A DNA stretch of 64,000 nt. Origin: Corbicula japonica. Lineage: Eukaryota > Mollusca > Bivalvia > Venerida > Cyrenidae. A model generated the notes under the pieces. The model worked only from the letters and a program-made list of their open reading frames with translations, searched no databases and was not told where the DNA came from. Positions 1-12,605 of the stretch are shown piece after piece. A program made the position numbers and the translations under genes. Each line of letters begins with the position of its first letter. The first letter of the stretch is position 1. The DNA lies in NCBI GenBank assembly GCA_038501625.1, contig JAZAYU010000266.1:310001-374000 (forward strand). Reading direction: 5' to 3'.

Positions 1-52
1 TTGCTGAGATCTGAGACTAGTCTTCCATGCTCAGTTTTATATCTAAAAGCAA
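1..52. mobile_element. Half copy of the palindromic miniature element
   Basis: The first ~50 bases match the right arm of the palindromic element at 14,496-14,627 (shared runs GAGACT and CATGCTCAGTTTTATA). The left half lies outside the window or is lost. This is one of four copies seen here. Confidence 0.6.
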
Positions 53-984
53 TTAAATCAATGGGATGGCGATTTCTCATCAGCTTAGCTTAGGTGGGAC
101 TATACACTTTTGTACATCTTCCAAACAATTTGGAAAAAACTGTTGTTTTATCATTTAATCCCCTTTTTAGTGCTTAGCACAGATACATTTGTCACATTTA
201 TGACCAGTGTAGACCCTAGTCATCCTGTATATTTGTAGAGTCTACTCAGTTTACACTAATCAATATTCAGTTAAAAATTTTCAGTACTACTATGAACAAT
301 AACTATTTAATGTACTTGGTTTTGACTGATAATTCAATTTGTATTGAATTGCACCAGTTGTTTTCTTTTGCATTTGCATTCTACTTTTTAGAATGAGAAA
401 TGTGCAGAATGATTTAAAATTTAAGGCATTAGATGGAACATTTCAGTAACTTTTTGTTTGTTGTGTTGTGTACATTGATATTAATCATACTTGACACATT
501 CTAGGATGTTATACTCATTGAAATAGTTGGATTCATATTTTATAATTGCACCTCTTTTCTCAATAATTAATAGCCTTCCTAAATGTATCTAAGACTTTTT
601 CTATTAATTATCTTAAAAGTTAAGATCATTTTTCATTGAACTAAAGTCATAAGCCTGATTTCATAAAAAATCAATTTTTTCATGACCAATTCATTATACC
701 CACATGTGTAAAATATATATTGAAAAATTACCACCTACCTCCAAAAAATGTATCATTTTATTTTTTATTGTTTTAACTTTTTTATATGTTATGGTTACAT
801 TTCCTCCCATTTACCTATTTTAAATTTTAAGTGTAAATCCTGATCAGCTGGCACACCTGTGAATTTTCATTGTATACATTTTCTTTCCTTAAACCAACAT
901 TTTTTGTGCAAGTTGATATAATAATATTATAGCAAAAAATAACTTAAGGTGCCCTTTCCAATTGTTATTTCTTTATCTCTGCAG

Positions 985-1155
985 ATACCTGATAAGTATC
1001 AGAATACACAGGTGCAGTATGGTCCTTATCAGTGCCCTGCTGTGTTTATTTGTCACAGCAAGTATCCAAATACTGGTAATTCACCTGAGTGGTGTCAACA
1101 GAATTTTGAAAATGTACTGACAGATTTAATTCACAAACTATTTTCTTTCTTTTAG
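985..1155 (+). CDS. Probable terminal coding exon of a gene starting left of the window
   Basis: A strong acceptor (pyrimidine tract ending CTGCAG at 979-984) opens a 56-codon reading frame starting IPDKYQNTQVQYGPYQCP and ending at TAG 1153-1155. A polyadenylation signal AATAAA follows at about 1190, as expected for a last exon. The composition (Cys, Tyr, Pro, Trp) looks like real protein rather than AT-rich noise. An alternative reading uses a donor within AATACTG|GTAATT at about 1074, which would make it an internal exon. I do not recognise the family. The upstream part of the gene would lie before position 1; 53-984 would then be intron and shows no other exon I can support. Confidence 0.42.
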   Translation: MPDKYQNTQVQYGPYQCPAVFICHSKYPNTGNSPEWCQQNFENVLTDLIHKLFSFF

Positions 1156-2376
1156 AAGATTATGCTCATAAGACTTTAGTGTGAAATTCAATAAAAAAAT
1201 CTACACTATAAGAAAAGTTAATTTAAACATTTATATCACTGAGAATTTGTTGTTTAATGTACCAATTTCTATAACTGCTTAATATGTTTTATCTATTCAA
1301 ACTGGGAAATAAATATTATCAAGCAATAAACACATTTGTAAATCTGCTATTAGCAATGTATTTCTCCCAACAATATAGAGTGTTTGAATGGGCTATTTTT
1401 AATGAAACAGCAGTTACTGCCATTTTTTGAAGTCTAGATAATCATTACATTAATGCATCTTAGTTTTTGTTAAAATATGGCTCTATACAGGAATTTATGA
1501 ATAAAGAATTCTGGAAATAAAGTGCCCAACTTAAATGTCCAAAACTATAAAGTGAATTGAACAAATCATTGCTGAGGAATTTAAGCATTAAGGTGATATC
1601 ATTTGTCACAATATTCTGTTAAAGTGGGGGGGAGTGTGGTGACGTATTTTCATAAAATTCATGTTAATTAATAATTATAAATCTTCTTATTACTTCAGAT
1701 ATCAATTATAGGGCATATACATGTTACAGGTCAATCAGGAATTATAAAAAAATTAGAAATATGAAACAATTTTTCTCACTGAGTTTAGCATTATTGACCC
1801 CATTCCCCTCCCCAATTAATTTATTTTTCCTTATTTCTATAACAATATAATAATTACAAATTATTAGTATTTTTGTTGGTAGAATATTAATAAAGAATTC
1901 TTGTAAACAAATAAAATGCTTCATTAAATGTGTACACTGTACAATGTTATTGTAAATGCTTCTTTTATATAATCCACAATTGATGGAAAAGGGTTGTTTG
2001 ATTATTTCTGATGATGATTTTTGAACATTTTAGAAACCCTAGTTATAAGACCTTTTGGGTTTCAATAATAGGGGCTATCTCATGACTGTCTACTTATCCA
2101 TAACCAGTTATACTGTACTAGTGTGATTGGATCAAGATTGATGAAGATTCAGTAAAGGCTTTTCAAGTTAGTGGATAGTGCATAAATATGATCAAAATTC
2201 AGTAAACAAATGCCATAATTCCAAAGCCTCATAAGCAATTTGGCTGGCTATTGAACTTTCCCTGGAAATCATGGCCATAAATGACCAAGTTTGTTGAAGA
2301 CTACACAAGTACTAAAGATTACGGTACTTAAGTTAAGGAGCAGACATCTTTGGCTCTCCTCTGTTCCTAACAGATA
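1156..2376. other. AT-rich 3' flank, nothing recognised
   Basis: Apart from the AATAAA near 1190 I see no exon, RNA gene or repeat copy here. A short G run lies at 1,626-1,632. Short open frames on both strands have AT-driven composition and are not called. Confidence 0.5.
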
Positions 2377-3087
2377 TTAAGGTATCGCACCTTTCAACAT
2401 TGCTTTGCCATAGACAAAAAAGAAAAACATAAAAATCTCTCAAACCGCACAATGCAGAACTTTCATCAAACTTGGTAAAAACCAATGTTATCAATATATG
2501 TTTAATTTACATATGCTATGAAGAGTTAGAACAGTAAAGAAAAAATAGTTAGACCCCAAAAAACCCAAAAATTCTGTTTGCAATTCATCACAAAATCAAA
2601 GCAACACTTAACATCAATCTAAATGTCTTGAAGGGTAATGAGTTACTGACAACGATACCTAAGGTCCTTTGGTCTAATATATGTATACAATGTGAGTTAT
2701 TTGTAAAAGTGTGTTTGACCTTCAATTTCCTGGTTGCAAAAATGGATGACATAATAATAAAAATGTTGATTTCTCTCTTCACAATTGTAAGTTTCTTTCC
2801 AAGGACCTAAGGTATTTCATCAGTATCATTTCACGAATGTTAACATTTAAATTGTTGTTTTTTGTTACTTCCTTTTTGTGATAAATTGCAAATAAAATTC
2901 AGAGATTTGTTAGGTCTAAATATCTTTCTCAACTGTTCTAACTTTTCTTTACATATGAAAATTAATCATACACTTATAGCATTTATATGTGCAAAATTTG
3001 ATGGTACTGCATTGTGCTGTTTGAGAGATTTTTATATTTTTCTTTTTTGTTTATGGCAAAGCAAAGGCGAAACGTGAAATACCTTAA
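2377..3087. mobile_element. TTAA-flanked miniature inverted-repeat element, copy 1
   Basis: Both ends carry TTAA (2377-2380 and 3084-3087). The left end (TTAAGGTATCGCACC...) is repeated in inverse at the right end (...GAAATACCTTAA), and the inverse match continues inward for more than 150 bases at lower identity, including the motif AAAAATCTCTCAAAC. A TTAA target duplication is the signature of piggyBac-type transposition. No transposase is encoded, so it is non-autonomous. Its interior resembles the three copies at 39.5, 45.8 and 49.7 kb. Confidence 0.68.
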
Positions 3088-3399
3088 CATAATTAAATCA
3101 GTTTTTTTCAGATGAGCACATAAACAGAACTTACTTATTTAATTTTGTACTGGTTTAATGAAAATAAGACAGACAGTTATTTTTCAGAACCAGCTTTGTT
3201 TTCAGTTTACTAAGATTTCACAATATAAAACCAACATGCTTCCATTTAGATGATATTTAATTGTGCATAGCAGAATACTGTTATCATAGTAAACATGTAT
3301 AATATTATGCATAATATAAGTAGTTTTTTCTTTACTATAAAACTATGATTATTTTCCAGGTATATCTGTGAATTCATCACACAAGCTAAAAGTTCTTAA

Positions 3400-3690
3400 A
3401 TTTTTAACAGGCATTCACACCATGGGGCCTTCCTAGAAGCTCAAATCTGGATGGGTTTCAGTCGGGTTGTATTCCCTTAACAGTTTAGAATCTGCATGCA
3501 TGTATCTATTGTCAATTTTTCCATTCAAATCTAACTCTGCTGCACGCACACTAGTCCCTGTGAGTAAGCCATCCTGGATTGGGTATTGGTCTGATTGTAG
3601 AGTTTTTCATATCCTGTAACATTAGGTGTTCCGAATGCAGTGCCAAGTCCAGCTCCCCAACAGTAGCAGGTTCAGCAACCTGTCTGTAAT
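3400..3690 (-). pseudogene. Possible decayed coding remnant of unknown family
   Basis: Reading right to left, the segment is GC-richer than its surroundings and has overlapping open frames with protein-like composition. One reads CWGAGLGTAFGTPNVTGYEK and onward, then stops; another frame then runs through SVRAAELDLNGKIDNRYMHA to a TAG near 3,433. The two would join through a shift near 3,560. I recognise no family. It could be a pseudogene, a pair of exons or chance, and confidence is low. Confidence 0.25.
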
Positions 3691-4204
3691 AGACAATTAA
3701 ATAAACTAAATACTATGAAATTCAAATGAAAAATTTTGATAAAGTGTAAGTCAGGTGACCTATGGTACATAATTTCAAAATTTGTCATTTGTGGATATTC
3801 CATGTCGCGGAAACTGAACATACTTTGATATTCTCCGTTTTTCATACGTGCATGTGATGTTAAAGCTTTCTTAATTGCACAACATGTAATTAAAAAATAA
3901 AAATAAATTGTATTACGATACTCACCGCTTTTGAATGTTCAATCAATCACATCAGAAATAATTATTATAATTCCGTAAAATGCGTTCTGTTGACAGCTAT
4001 GACGTCATAATCGTCTAAAAGCCTGTTGTTACGTTCCAGACGGATATTTCAGCTCACAGTTGTTAAACCACCGATACCGACATAATTTCTTGCACTGATA
4101 AAAAATTCAAAAATGCAAAACACAGATTCAAACGCCTTTTTGACGAAGCTGATGATGAACACTGACAAACATAAAATATAGGTATAATTATATACATTGT
4201 TGCA

Positions 4205-4310
4205 AAAAGTTACATTATAACATATTTCTTCATTCTTCTTGACTGTGGGGAGGATGTTTTTTCTGTATAGGGCAATTCCTGATATGCATATTTCACCTTT
4301 TTGCAATCTT
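4205..4310 (+). mobile_element. Short 3'-end copy of the Penelope-like retroelement
   Basis: It contains the family 3' end: CTTCTTGACTGTGGGGAGG then GATTCCTGATATGCATATTT followed by a T run. Like most copies in the window it is truncated at its 5' side and shares only the 3' end. Confidence 0.6.
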
Positions 4311-4349
4311 AAAACTACTTAAATAATACCAGTTATTAATGTCAAAACA

Positions 4350-7300
4350 CCTTTTTATGATACGTGTCAGCTTAACCATAAACAATAATAATAAAATGAT
4401 TGAAATTCAATATAACTACCACTGATACCAATTCTGTTATAACACTATGTAAATCACTGTAACCGATGTACGTACTTTCCTTATTTAGGCAGTTTTTGAA
4501 AAATTAAAAATAGCTACGCATCTGCAATGTTAAAAGTACATGTATGGTAAGGGCATGTTGAAGCTTCATTTTGACACCAACAAATTGATTTTTAACAACA
4601 AACTTAATGCACCAGTGTGATATCACGCCGTATTGAAACCTTATGAATATACTATATTTTCCTTATTTTGACTTTTTTTAACTTAATAAACGAATAGCTT
4701 CGCATGTGCAATTTAAATAGCACTAATAATCAAAGGCGGGCATGTTTAAGCTTCAGTAAAACAACAACATATCGAAGTTTGGTACAAAACTGAATGTACT
4801 TGTGTGATTCTCGCGCGATATGTAAACCGTGCGAATATCACGGCGCGGGGAAATAACGTTATCACTCATCAACTATATATAGACCGTTTTTACACACATG
4901 TTTATTCCAGATATGTTTCAATCGTATTAACACATGCGAGAAGATGATTGAAATCGAATAAAGTTACCATTACTACTATTACGTTTATAAAACTATAACT
5001 CCCTGTAACCGATGTTCGTATTTTCCTTATTTAGGCAGTTATTGAACAACAAAAATAGCTACGCACCTGCAATGTTAAAAGTACATGTATGGTTGATAGC
5101 GGGCTTGTAAAAGCTTCATTTTGACACCAACAAATCGGTGTTTAACAACAAACTTAATGCAACAGTGTGAGTCTCATGCTGTATTAAAACCGTGTGAAAT
5201 AATATATTTCCTTATTTTTGACTCAATATAAGAATAGCTACGCACTTGCAATATAATAAGCACTTATAAAATAAAAAAGCTGACACGTTTAAGCTTCAAT
5301 TTAAAATCAACATATCGAATTTTGATACGAAACTGCATGCACTAGTGTGATTCTCACGGGGAATGTAAACCGTGTGAATATTACGGCCTAGAGAAATAAA
5401 GTTATTAGTCATCATAAATAGGCTTACACGTGTATGTACCAGATATGTTTAAATCCTATTAAAATAATAAAAGGTGACTGAAATTCACTATAGTTATCAT
5501 TGCTACCATTTCTGTAATAACACTTTAACTATCTGTAACCGACGTTAGTATTTTCCTTATTAAGACCGTTTTTTAACAAAATAGAAATAGCTTCGCACCT
5601 GCAATGTCAAAAGCGCATTTATGGATGATAGCGGGATTGTTGAAGCTTGACAACAAACTAAATGCAACAGTGTGATTCTCTATTAAACCGTGTGAAAATA
5701 ATATATTTCCTTATTTTCGGCAGTTTTTCAACTAAATAATTGAATAGCTACGCACTTGCAATATAATGAGCACTGATAAAATTAAAAGCGGACATGTTAA
5801 AGCTTCAATTTGACATCAACATGTCGAATTTTGATACGAAACTGCATGCACTAGTGTGATTCTCACGCGGTATATAAACCGTGTGAATATTACGGCCCAG
5901 AGAAATAAAGTTATTAATCATCAAATGTATAGGCTTCTTCTATACACTTGTATTCTCGAGATATGTTTAAATCCTTTTAAAAATAATAAGAAAAGATGCT
6001 TGGAATTTAATATAGTTATCATTGCTTCCATTTCTGTAATAACACTTTAACTATCTGTAACCGACGTTCCTATTTTCCTTATTAAGGTCGTTTTTGAACC
6101 AATTAGAAATAGCTACGCACCTGCAATGTCAAAAGCGCATGCATGGATGATAGCAGGTTTGTTGAAGCTTAATTTTGGCGCTTCAAATCGATGTTTAACA
6201 ACAAACTAAATGCAACAGTGTGATTCTCATGCCGTATTAAACCGTGTGAAATAATATATTTCCTTATTTTTGGCAGTTTTTCAACTAAATAAAAGTAAGC
6301 TACGCACTTGCAATATAATGAGCACTGATAAAATTAAAAGCGGACATGTTAAAGCTTCAATTTGACATCAACATGTCGAATTTTGATACGAAACTGCATG
6401 CACTAGTGTGATTCTCAGGCGGTATATAAACCGTGTGAATATTACGGCCCAGAGAGATAAAGTTATTAATCATCGAATGTATAGGCTTCTTCTATACACT
6501 TGTATTCTCGAGATATGTTTAAATCCTATTAAAAATAATAAGAAAAGATGCTTGGAATTCAATATAGTTATCATTGCTTCCATTTCTGTAATAACACTTT
6601 AACTATCTGTAACCGACGTTCGTATTTTCCTTATTAAGGTCGTTTTTGAACCAATTAGAAATAGCTACGCACCTGCAATGTTAAAAGTGCATAATTATAT
6701 GGTTGATAGCGGGCTTGTTAAAGCTTAATTTTGGCGCTTCAAATCGATGTTTAACAACAAACTAAATGCAACAGTGTGATTCTCATGCCGTATTAAACCG
6801 TGTGAAATAATATATTTCCTTATTTTTGGCAGTTTTTCAACTAAATAAAAGTAAGCTACGCACTTGCAATATAATGAGCACTTATTAAATAAAAAGCGGA
6901 CATGTTTAAGCTTCAATTTGACATCAACATGTCGAATTTTGATACGAAACTGCATGCACTAGTGTGATTCTCACGCGGTATATAAACCGTGTGAATATTA
7001 CGGCCCAGAGAAATAAAGTTATTAATCATCAAATGTATAGGCTTCTTCTATACACTTGTATTCTCGAGATATGTTTAAATCCTATTAAAAATAATAAGAA
7101 AAGATGATTGAAATTCATTATAGTTATCATTGCTTCCATTTCAGTAATAACATTTAAACTCGATGTAACTGACGTTCGTATTTTCCTTATTAAGGTCGTT
7201 TTTGAACCAATTAGAAATGGCTACGCACCTGCAATGTTAAAAGTGCATAATTATATGGTTGATAGCGGGCTTGTTAAAGCTTAATTTTGACGCCAACAAA

Positions 7301-7899
7301 TCGATTTTTAACAACAAACTAAATGCAACAGTGTGATTCTCACGCCGTATAAAAAAAACGTGTGAAAATAACATATTTCCTATTTTCGGCAGTTTTTCAA
7401 CTAAATAAATTAGCAACGCACTTGTAATATAATGACCACTTATAAAAAAAAGCGGACATGTTAAAGTTGCAATTTGACTTTAACATATCGAAGTTTGATA
7501 CGAAACTGAATGCACTCGTGTGATTCTCACGCGGTATGTAAACCGTGTGAATAGTACGGCCCAGCGAAATAAATTTATTACTCATCAAAAATCGGCTTCT
7601 TCTACACACTTGTATTCTCGAGACACCAACAAATCGATGTTAAACAACAAACTTTATGCCCTGGTGTGATTCTCACGCCGCATATAAACCGTGTGAAAAT
7701 AATATATTTTTCTTATTTTTATCTGTTTTTCAACTAAATAAAAGAATAGCTACGCACTAGCAATATCAATGGCATTTATACCATTAAAAGCGGACAAGTT
7801 TAAGCTTTAATTTGACACCAATATATTGAATTTTGATACAAAACTGAATGCACAAGTGTGATTCTCACGCAGTATATCAACCGTGTGAATATTACGGCA
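4350..7899. repeat. Satellite array, ~550-bp unit made of two related halves
   Basis: The landmark AACCGACGTTCGTATTTTCC recurs at about 4,460, 5,008, 5,539, 6,060, 6,611 and 7,167, giving periods of 521-556 bp and about six units. Adjacent units from 5,850 to 6,950 are nearly identical; outer units are more diverged, as expected when unequal exchange homogenises the centre. Each unit holds two related halves. Both contain GCTACGCAC-TGCAATAT, then GTTAAAGCTT, then AGTGTGATTCTCAC and AACCGTGTGAA, but they differ between those marks. At about 7,620 one half is joined directly into the middle of the other (TTCTCGAGACACCAACAAATC), a clear exchange or deletion joint. Repeated 64-residue open frames at 5,856 and 6,408 are by-products. 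Confidence 0.9.
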
Positions 7900-7901
7900 C
7901 C

Positions 7902-7953
7902 CGCGTAATAATCACACGCGTGGTAATATTACCACGCGTGTGAAAATTACGCG
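7902..7953. repeat. 52-bp palindrome at the edge of the satellite array
   Basis: Positions 7912-7943 are a perfect 32-bp palindrome centred on GGTAATATTACC. Two mismatched A/A pairs follow, then eight more paired bases on each side (CGCGTAAT and ATTACGCG). It is much more GC-rich than its surroundings and could extrude as a cruciform. The flanks repeat in alternating orientation a motif from the satellite (CGTGTGAATATTACGG). Confidence 0.9.
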
Positions 7954-8735
7954 ACACCGGTCGGAGGGAGTTCTCGGCAAACATGTCGGGAAGATAAAAA
8001 GCAATTGTCTACTCCAACTGAGCAAAGGTGCGGAGTATAAGCCTAATATCACGAAAACCGTATTCAGGCCGGCATAAAAGTACGAGACTGCTTGGATACA
8101 AACCGAGAGATATCCGGAAGGAGCGCATGGCAAACGCCATGGGAGGAGTCGAATGAATGACAAAACACATACTACTTCGTGTTACTTTAAAGACGTATAT
8201 CCACTTCGCGAAACGACCAAAGGTCGTACGCACTGTCTTCAGTACAGCAAAACTTAACGATCTCTTCTACGTAGAGGAGCTGCAATCAATGTCCATTGCG
8301 AAACTGTCTTCTAATGGACCGTTAATAGAAGGCCATTTCCAGACGTGAAAACAGTTTTGGGACAGTGTGATATCTTTTGGTAGTCTCTCAATGCCGAGGA
8401 TGGCGTCTCGTTGTGTTTATTGGTGTGAGCACAAGTGGCTTCGGAAGCCAAAGGCAAAAGTACAGATGCGTTTACAGAGAAGGCAAGGAACACCGATCCT
8501 TGTTGTAGGGTTTGCAGCAGCTTGGTGACGGCGCTAGCGAGCAGCATTGAGACGATGGCAGCATTCGGATTTTCACTTTTAGTGGCTGATCCGCACATAG
8601 ACTTGTCGAAGTCTAACTGTGTCATTTGCCACAATAGGACAATTCAACCGGTTAATAATATTTGCTTCATTATGTTTTATAGTTTAAGTTGTTTGTTTTC
8701 ATGTGGTTGTTTTTGTGAAATCTATTTTTGATTGC
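7954..8735. other. GC-richer block of unknown nature
   Basis: From the palindrome to about 8,735 the sequence is clearly richer in G and C than the DNA on either side, and codes openly for 60-107 residues in several overlapping frames on both strands. None of the translations resembles a family I know, and none has clear splice sites. It may be the body of an unfamiliar repeat or an old insertion. Confidence 0.4.
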
Positions 8736-9594
8736 TAGTAGACGAGCTGATCAAGCAGCCGAATAAGAGAAAATGATGTTTAACTGTGTATGTTGTAAAT
8801 TATATACATTTTATATTCGTTTTCTAACCTCATAAAAACCATTTTAAAAATGATTGATAACTTAAAAACAATTTAAATCCCTCGTTTTAAAATATTGCAG
8901 TGTCTGTTTGTATCAAGATAACAGATCGTCTCTTGTGCATTAACGGTATAACTCCTGCTTCTTTCAATGGTACGTACACCAGCCTTTTGAATGTAGTACA
9001 ACACTGATAGCATGAATCCTTAAAGATAAGAATATTTGACCCGTTTAAGGAAAGAATATCTCAGGTTAATACAATGTATATGTATGACATGATTTGAACA
9101 TTTCAAGTTTCGGTGGTTTTATCTCAGCAAATATTCGGATACATCCATTAAATTAACAAGGGTTACGCTTACGAAATAAATGGTTTTAATAATTGTATGA
9201 TTTAATTTGTTGATGATCAATTACTTAGTATGCACAATCCATAAAGGAATGCATTACTACATATTACTATATACACTACATACATCTGTCGGAATTCGAT
9301 ATTCCGTTATTATATTTTTGCCCTGTCATAACAAGTCCATCTTTAATAGAAGGGAAATGCTATTTAATGGTATTTTTAAAATAAAACGCTTTATTTAATG
9401 TAACGAGTCATATCGAAGGCAGCGATTCTGAAACTCACTGTGAACACCTATAATCATGAACTGCGCTGCGGCGTGTTTGGACAATTTTATTTAAACATTG
9501 ACTCCAATCATGTCCAAAAATTAAGCAAAGCCAAAAGGAGGTGACATATATAAATATTAATCTTAACAATATTTCTGCTCTTAAGAGTACATTT

Positions 9595-9692
9595 GTTTTA
9601 TATACCGTAAAACATGCAGTCTTTTCCTCTCTACTTTTTTGCTGCAAAGGGAGGCTGATTTTTCTGAGTGTGGAGATTCCTGATGCATATTT
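9595..9692 (+). mobile_element. Penelope-like retroelement 3'-end fragment
   Basis: Contains AAACATGCAGTCTTTTCCTC, then GGGAGGCTG and GAGATTCCTGATGCATATTT, the last ~100 bases of the retroelement family, 5'-truncated. Confidence 0.55.
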
Positions 9693-9837
9693 AAATTTTT
9701 ATAATCACAGTAGTTTTGTCTGTGTTGTGTGACGGCCGTAAAACGTCTCTCCGTACTTTCAATCATTACTATCATTCATCCGTAAGGAATTGCAACTTAC
9801 AGTCCTTTTTAGACACCCATCCCTTCGCAACCAAACA

Positions 9838-9955
9838 CCCTTATATACCATAAATACATGCTCTCTGTTTCTCTCTAGTTTTCGCTGCGTGGGGAGGCTC
9901 TGATTTCTGTGTGTCGCGATTCCTGATTTGCATATTTCACTTCTTTACAAACTAC
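9838..9955 (+). mobile_element. Penelope-like retroelement 3'-end fragment
   Basis: Contains ATGCTCTCTGTTTCTCTC, GCTGCGTGGGGAGGCTCTG and GCGATTCCTGATTTGCATAT followed by TTCACTT, a second short 3'-end copy 150 bp after the previous one. Confidence 0.6.
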
Positions 9956-9959
9956 AACG

Positions 9960-12300
9960 AGTATAACCTAAACATTTACCTTAATCAAAAGAAAGATTCC
10001 CTACACCATGTTTAACTTTTTTCTTAAAGTAAATAAATGTATGACTTTATGCAATAATTTCTAACACTGAATTCAAAAGAAGAATGGTTAGTTTGAAAAA
10101 CATTATGTGATACAAAATTACGAAACTTGCAATATTAAAAATTCGGCAAATCAAATTAATTATAATCTATACAATTCTTACTTTTTTGCGAAATTTTTCG
10201 CACCGCAAAACAAATAAAAATAAATACCTTAAAACCAATTTATATTTATCACAATATATAGTTAAACCAGTGGAAAAATATTATTAGGAATAGAAATAAA
10301 GATTTAAATTGTTTATACAAAAAATACAAACTTTATTTCCATTATAATTTTAACAGGTACAACAAATCACTGATTAGTTCACACCGGCAAAGACAAGTTT
10401 TATAAATTTCTCTATCTGAAAATCGAGAGGGTCCTTACAAACGTCGGGAATAATTTGCGTGACAGTTATTTGAAGAAGATTCAAATACAAATACAAATTT
10501 TATTTAGTGAACTTCTAATAAAATAAGCTATAAAGCTTTTGACGGACATTATATAACAATTCAAACAACACATTACATGAAGCAATTACATTACATTTAA
10601 TGACATGATATAAAATAGCATTACATTACATTAAATTATATAACATTACGTGGAAGCATATAATTATGAAAGCACATACGAAAGCACATAATATACATAA
10701 TCAAGCACATGCAATTATGATTATCAATAGCATTTTTTAAAAGGTAAAAGTACCAATTTTCTCAGATTATAGCTAAGTCACACACTTCAGATAGAAAAAT
10801 GTGCAGTTATAATAAAAATAAAGTATAATTAAATAATATCTACATGTTAAAATCAATTTATGGGACTTTTAAGAATTGGTTTTTGTTAAAAGAAAAGTGT
10901 TATTGATGTATACACTAATAAGAAATTTATCAGAGATCACACGAGGAATTTAAGTATTAAAATTTAATAACAAATCATATAAGCAAAAGTATACATAACA
11001 AGCTGTAAAGAGCTAAACAGCTAGCAACTAATGCATACCCACTATAACAGACAGTCACATACAGAAAGAACATGAACACTTCTCTCAGTTCCAGTCATTG
11101 ATCTACTCTTAAAATGGTTAAAATTTGTTTTATCTCTAAAATGGTGCGGTAACAAATTCCAAAATTAGTGGAGCACTGGAACGATTTGGATGTTTTTCGG
11201 AAAATATTCAAAAGGTGTTGATCCAATAAGGCCAATACGGAAATATTAGATTGAGTATTTTCAAAATAACGCCATTTCTCAGAAATATACTTGCCTTTCT
11301 ATATTGCATCATTAAATGATTATCTTTTGAATGATGTTTTTATTTGATAAATTTTAATACTTAACAATAAGCACCATTACAATATCGAGTGTTGTAGTCT
11401 TGGAACAACCGGTCACAAAGCAAATTTAGAGTTTTAATATGTTGCTAAACGACTAAAATCCTGGTGTAATATACGTATAGATATTATACATGCATTATAT
11501 AATGTTTATACTCTATAAAAGTAACTTATGGAACTGTCCACATTATGATAAAAAGACCTTGAGTGTTATTTTAAGAAATATTTCACACAGTTTCTGTTTC
11601 GATTTTAACCATGCGTGAGCAAAGCAGATACATGTAAGTGCTCGTTATGTTGTCCAGTTCCCGATTTCTTAATAAAAGTTAGTCTGACGAAATAATGGCG
11701 GTTTGCTTTGTTTACTACTAATAATGACAAAATCAGTTGTCAATATTTTCATTTGCGTTACATGTAAAGTGTGAAGAACTAGTTTAATCCCTGTTCATTA
11801 TAACGCTTATCGCTCTGAATACATGTCCGATTAGTCAAGTGGTCTCGAGTGACATAGTCAATGATAATGCGTCGAAGTGACTACGCTATCAACATTATTA
11901 CTGGTTGTAGGTTCGAAACATGATTTGTAACCGATATTTTTTACACATTATTAATATCACAGGATCCTTTAGAATATGGAATGGGTTCAGGGATATATTT
12001 AATGTCTCTTCTTGCAAAACAACTGCAACGTAGACGATTCAACTGATAAAGCTTTTTAACATTTTCCCATAAACCGCACATTCAAAAATGAAGTAAAATA
12101 TATGAAATACATTTGCATAACTACTTAAAGACTTTTTTCAGAATTTTAAGATAATCCTTTAAACACGGCCATGGACGCGATATAGTATAAATATGGCAAA
12201 ACAGTACTTTTACTTTTATTATAACTTATAAGTAAATTTGCATTAACCCATATTTATTTGCTATTAAAAACCGTAAATATCGCTTTTCTTATCTTTGTTT
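9960..12300. other. AT-rich intergenic DNA with a degenerate ACATT-type simple repeat
   Basis: Mostly featureless. Around 10,560-10,720 there is a degenerate run of ACATT/GCATA-like pieces. At about 11,835-11,925 lie A-box-like (TTAGTCAAGTGGTCTCGAG) and B-box-like (GGTTCGAAAC) motifs on the + strand, too weak to call a tRNA gene. No exon is supported. Confidence 0.5.
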
Positions 12301-12344
12301 ATTGGTAAACCTAAGGCTCGGATAACTCAAACCGGCGATATAAT

Positions 12345-12538
12345 CTCACATACCCTGTCAATGATCTTGCCTCTACCTGGGAGCGGACCCGCACCGTCAC
12401 GGTGACAGCGCCTAGCCCTCCAATTCCGACGACGCAACCAATTGAGCTACCCGGGACAACCAAAAAAAGGTTGGTCGGATAGCCCTGATATACGTTATCA
12501 TCACTGCACGACATCGGTAACAGGTTATTTTACTGATT
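12345..12538 (-). repeat. tRNA-related short repeat, copy 1
   Basis: On the - strand the segment reads through an A-box-like TAGCTCAATTGGTTGCG and a B-box-like GCGGGTCCGCTCCC spaced as in a tRNA. A ~90-base block containing GTATATCAGGGCTATCCGA lies before it. The same order occurs in the next copy. This suggests a tRNA-derived short interspersed repeat, although the tRNA-like part lies on the downstream side, unlike the usual SINE layout. A functional tRNA is unlikely because the acceptor and anticodon arms do not fold cleanly by eye. Confidence 0.6.
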
Positions 12539-12605
12539 TCATTGATGATTTTATGTACTAGCAGACTTTTTACGGCCGCCACACTGCACAAATAGAGCTA
12601 CAGTG

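Noticed and set aside
5856..6602. Two nearly identical 64-residue open frames 552 bp apart
   Set aside because: They arise from the satellite period; other units break the frame, and composition is not protein-like.
11820..11930. Possible tRNA gene on the + strand
   Set aside because: A-box-like and B-box-like words are present, but no acceptor stem or anticodon arm could be paired by eye.
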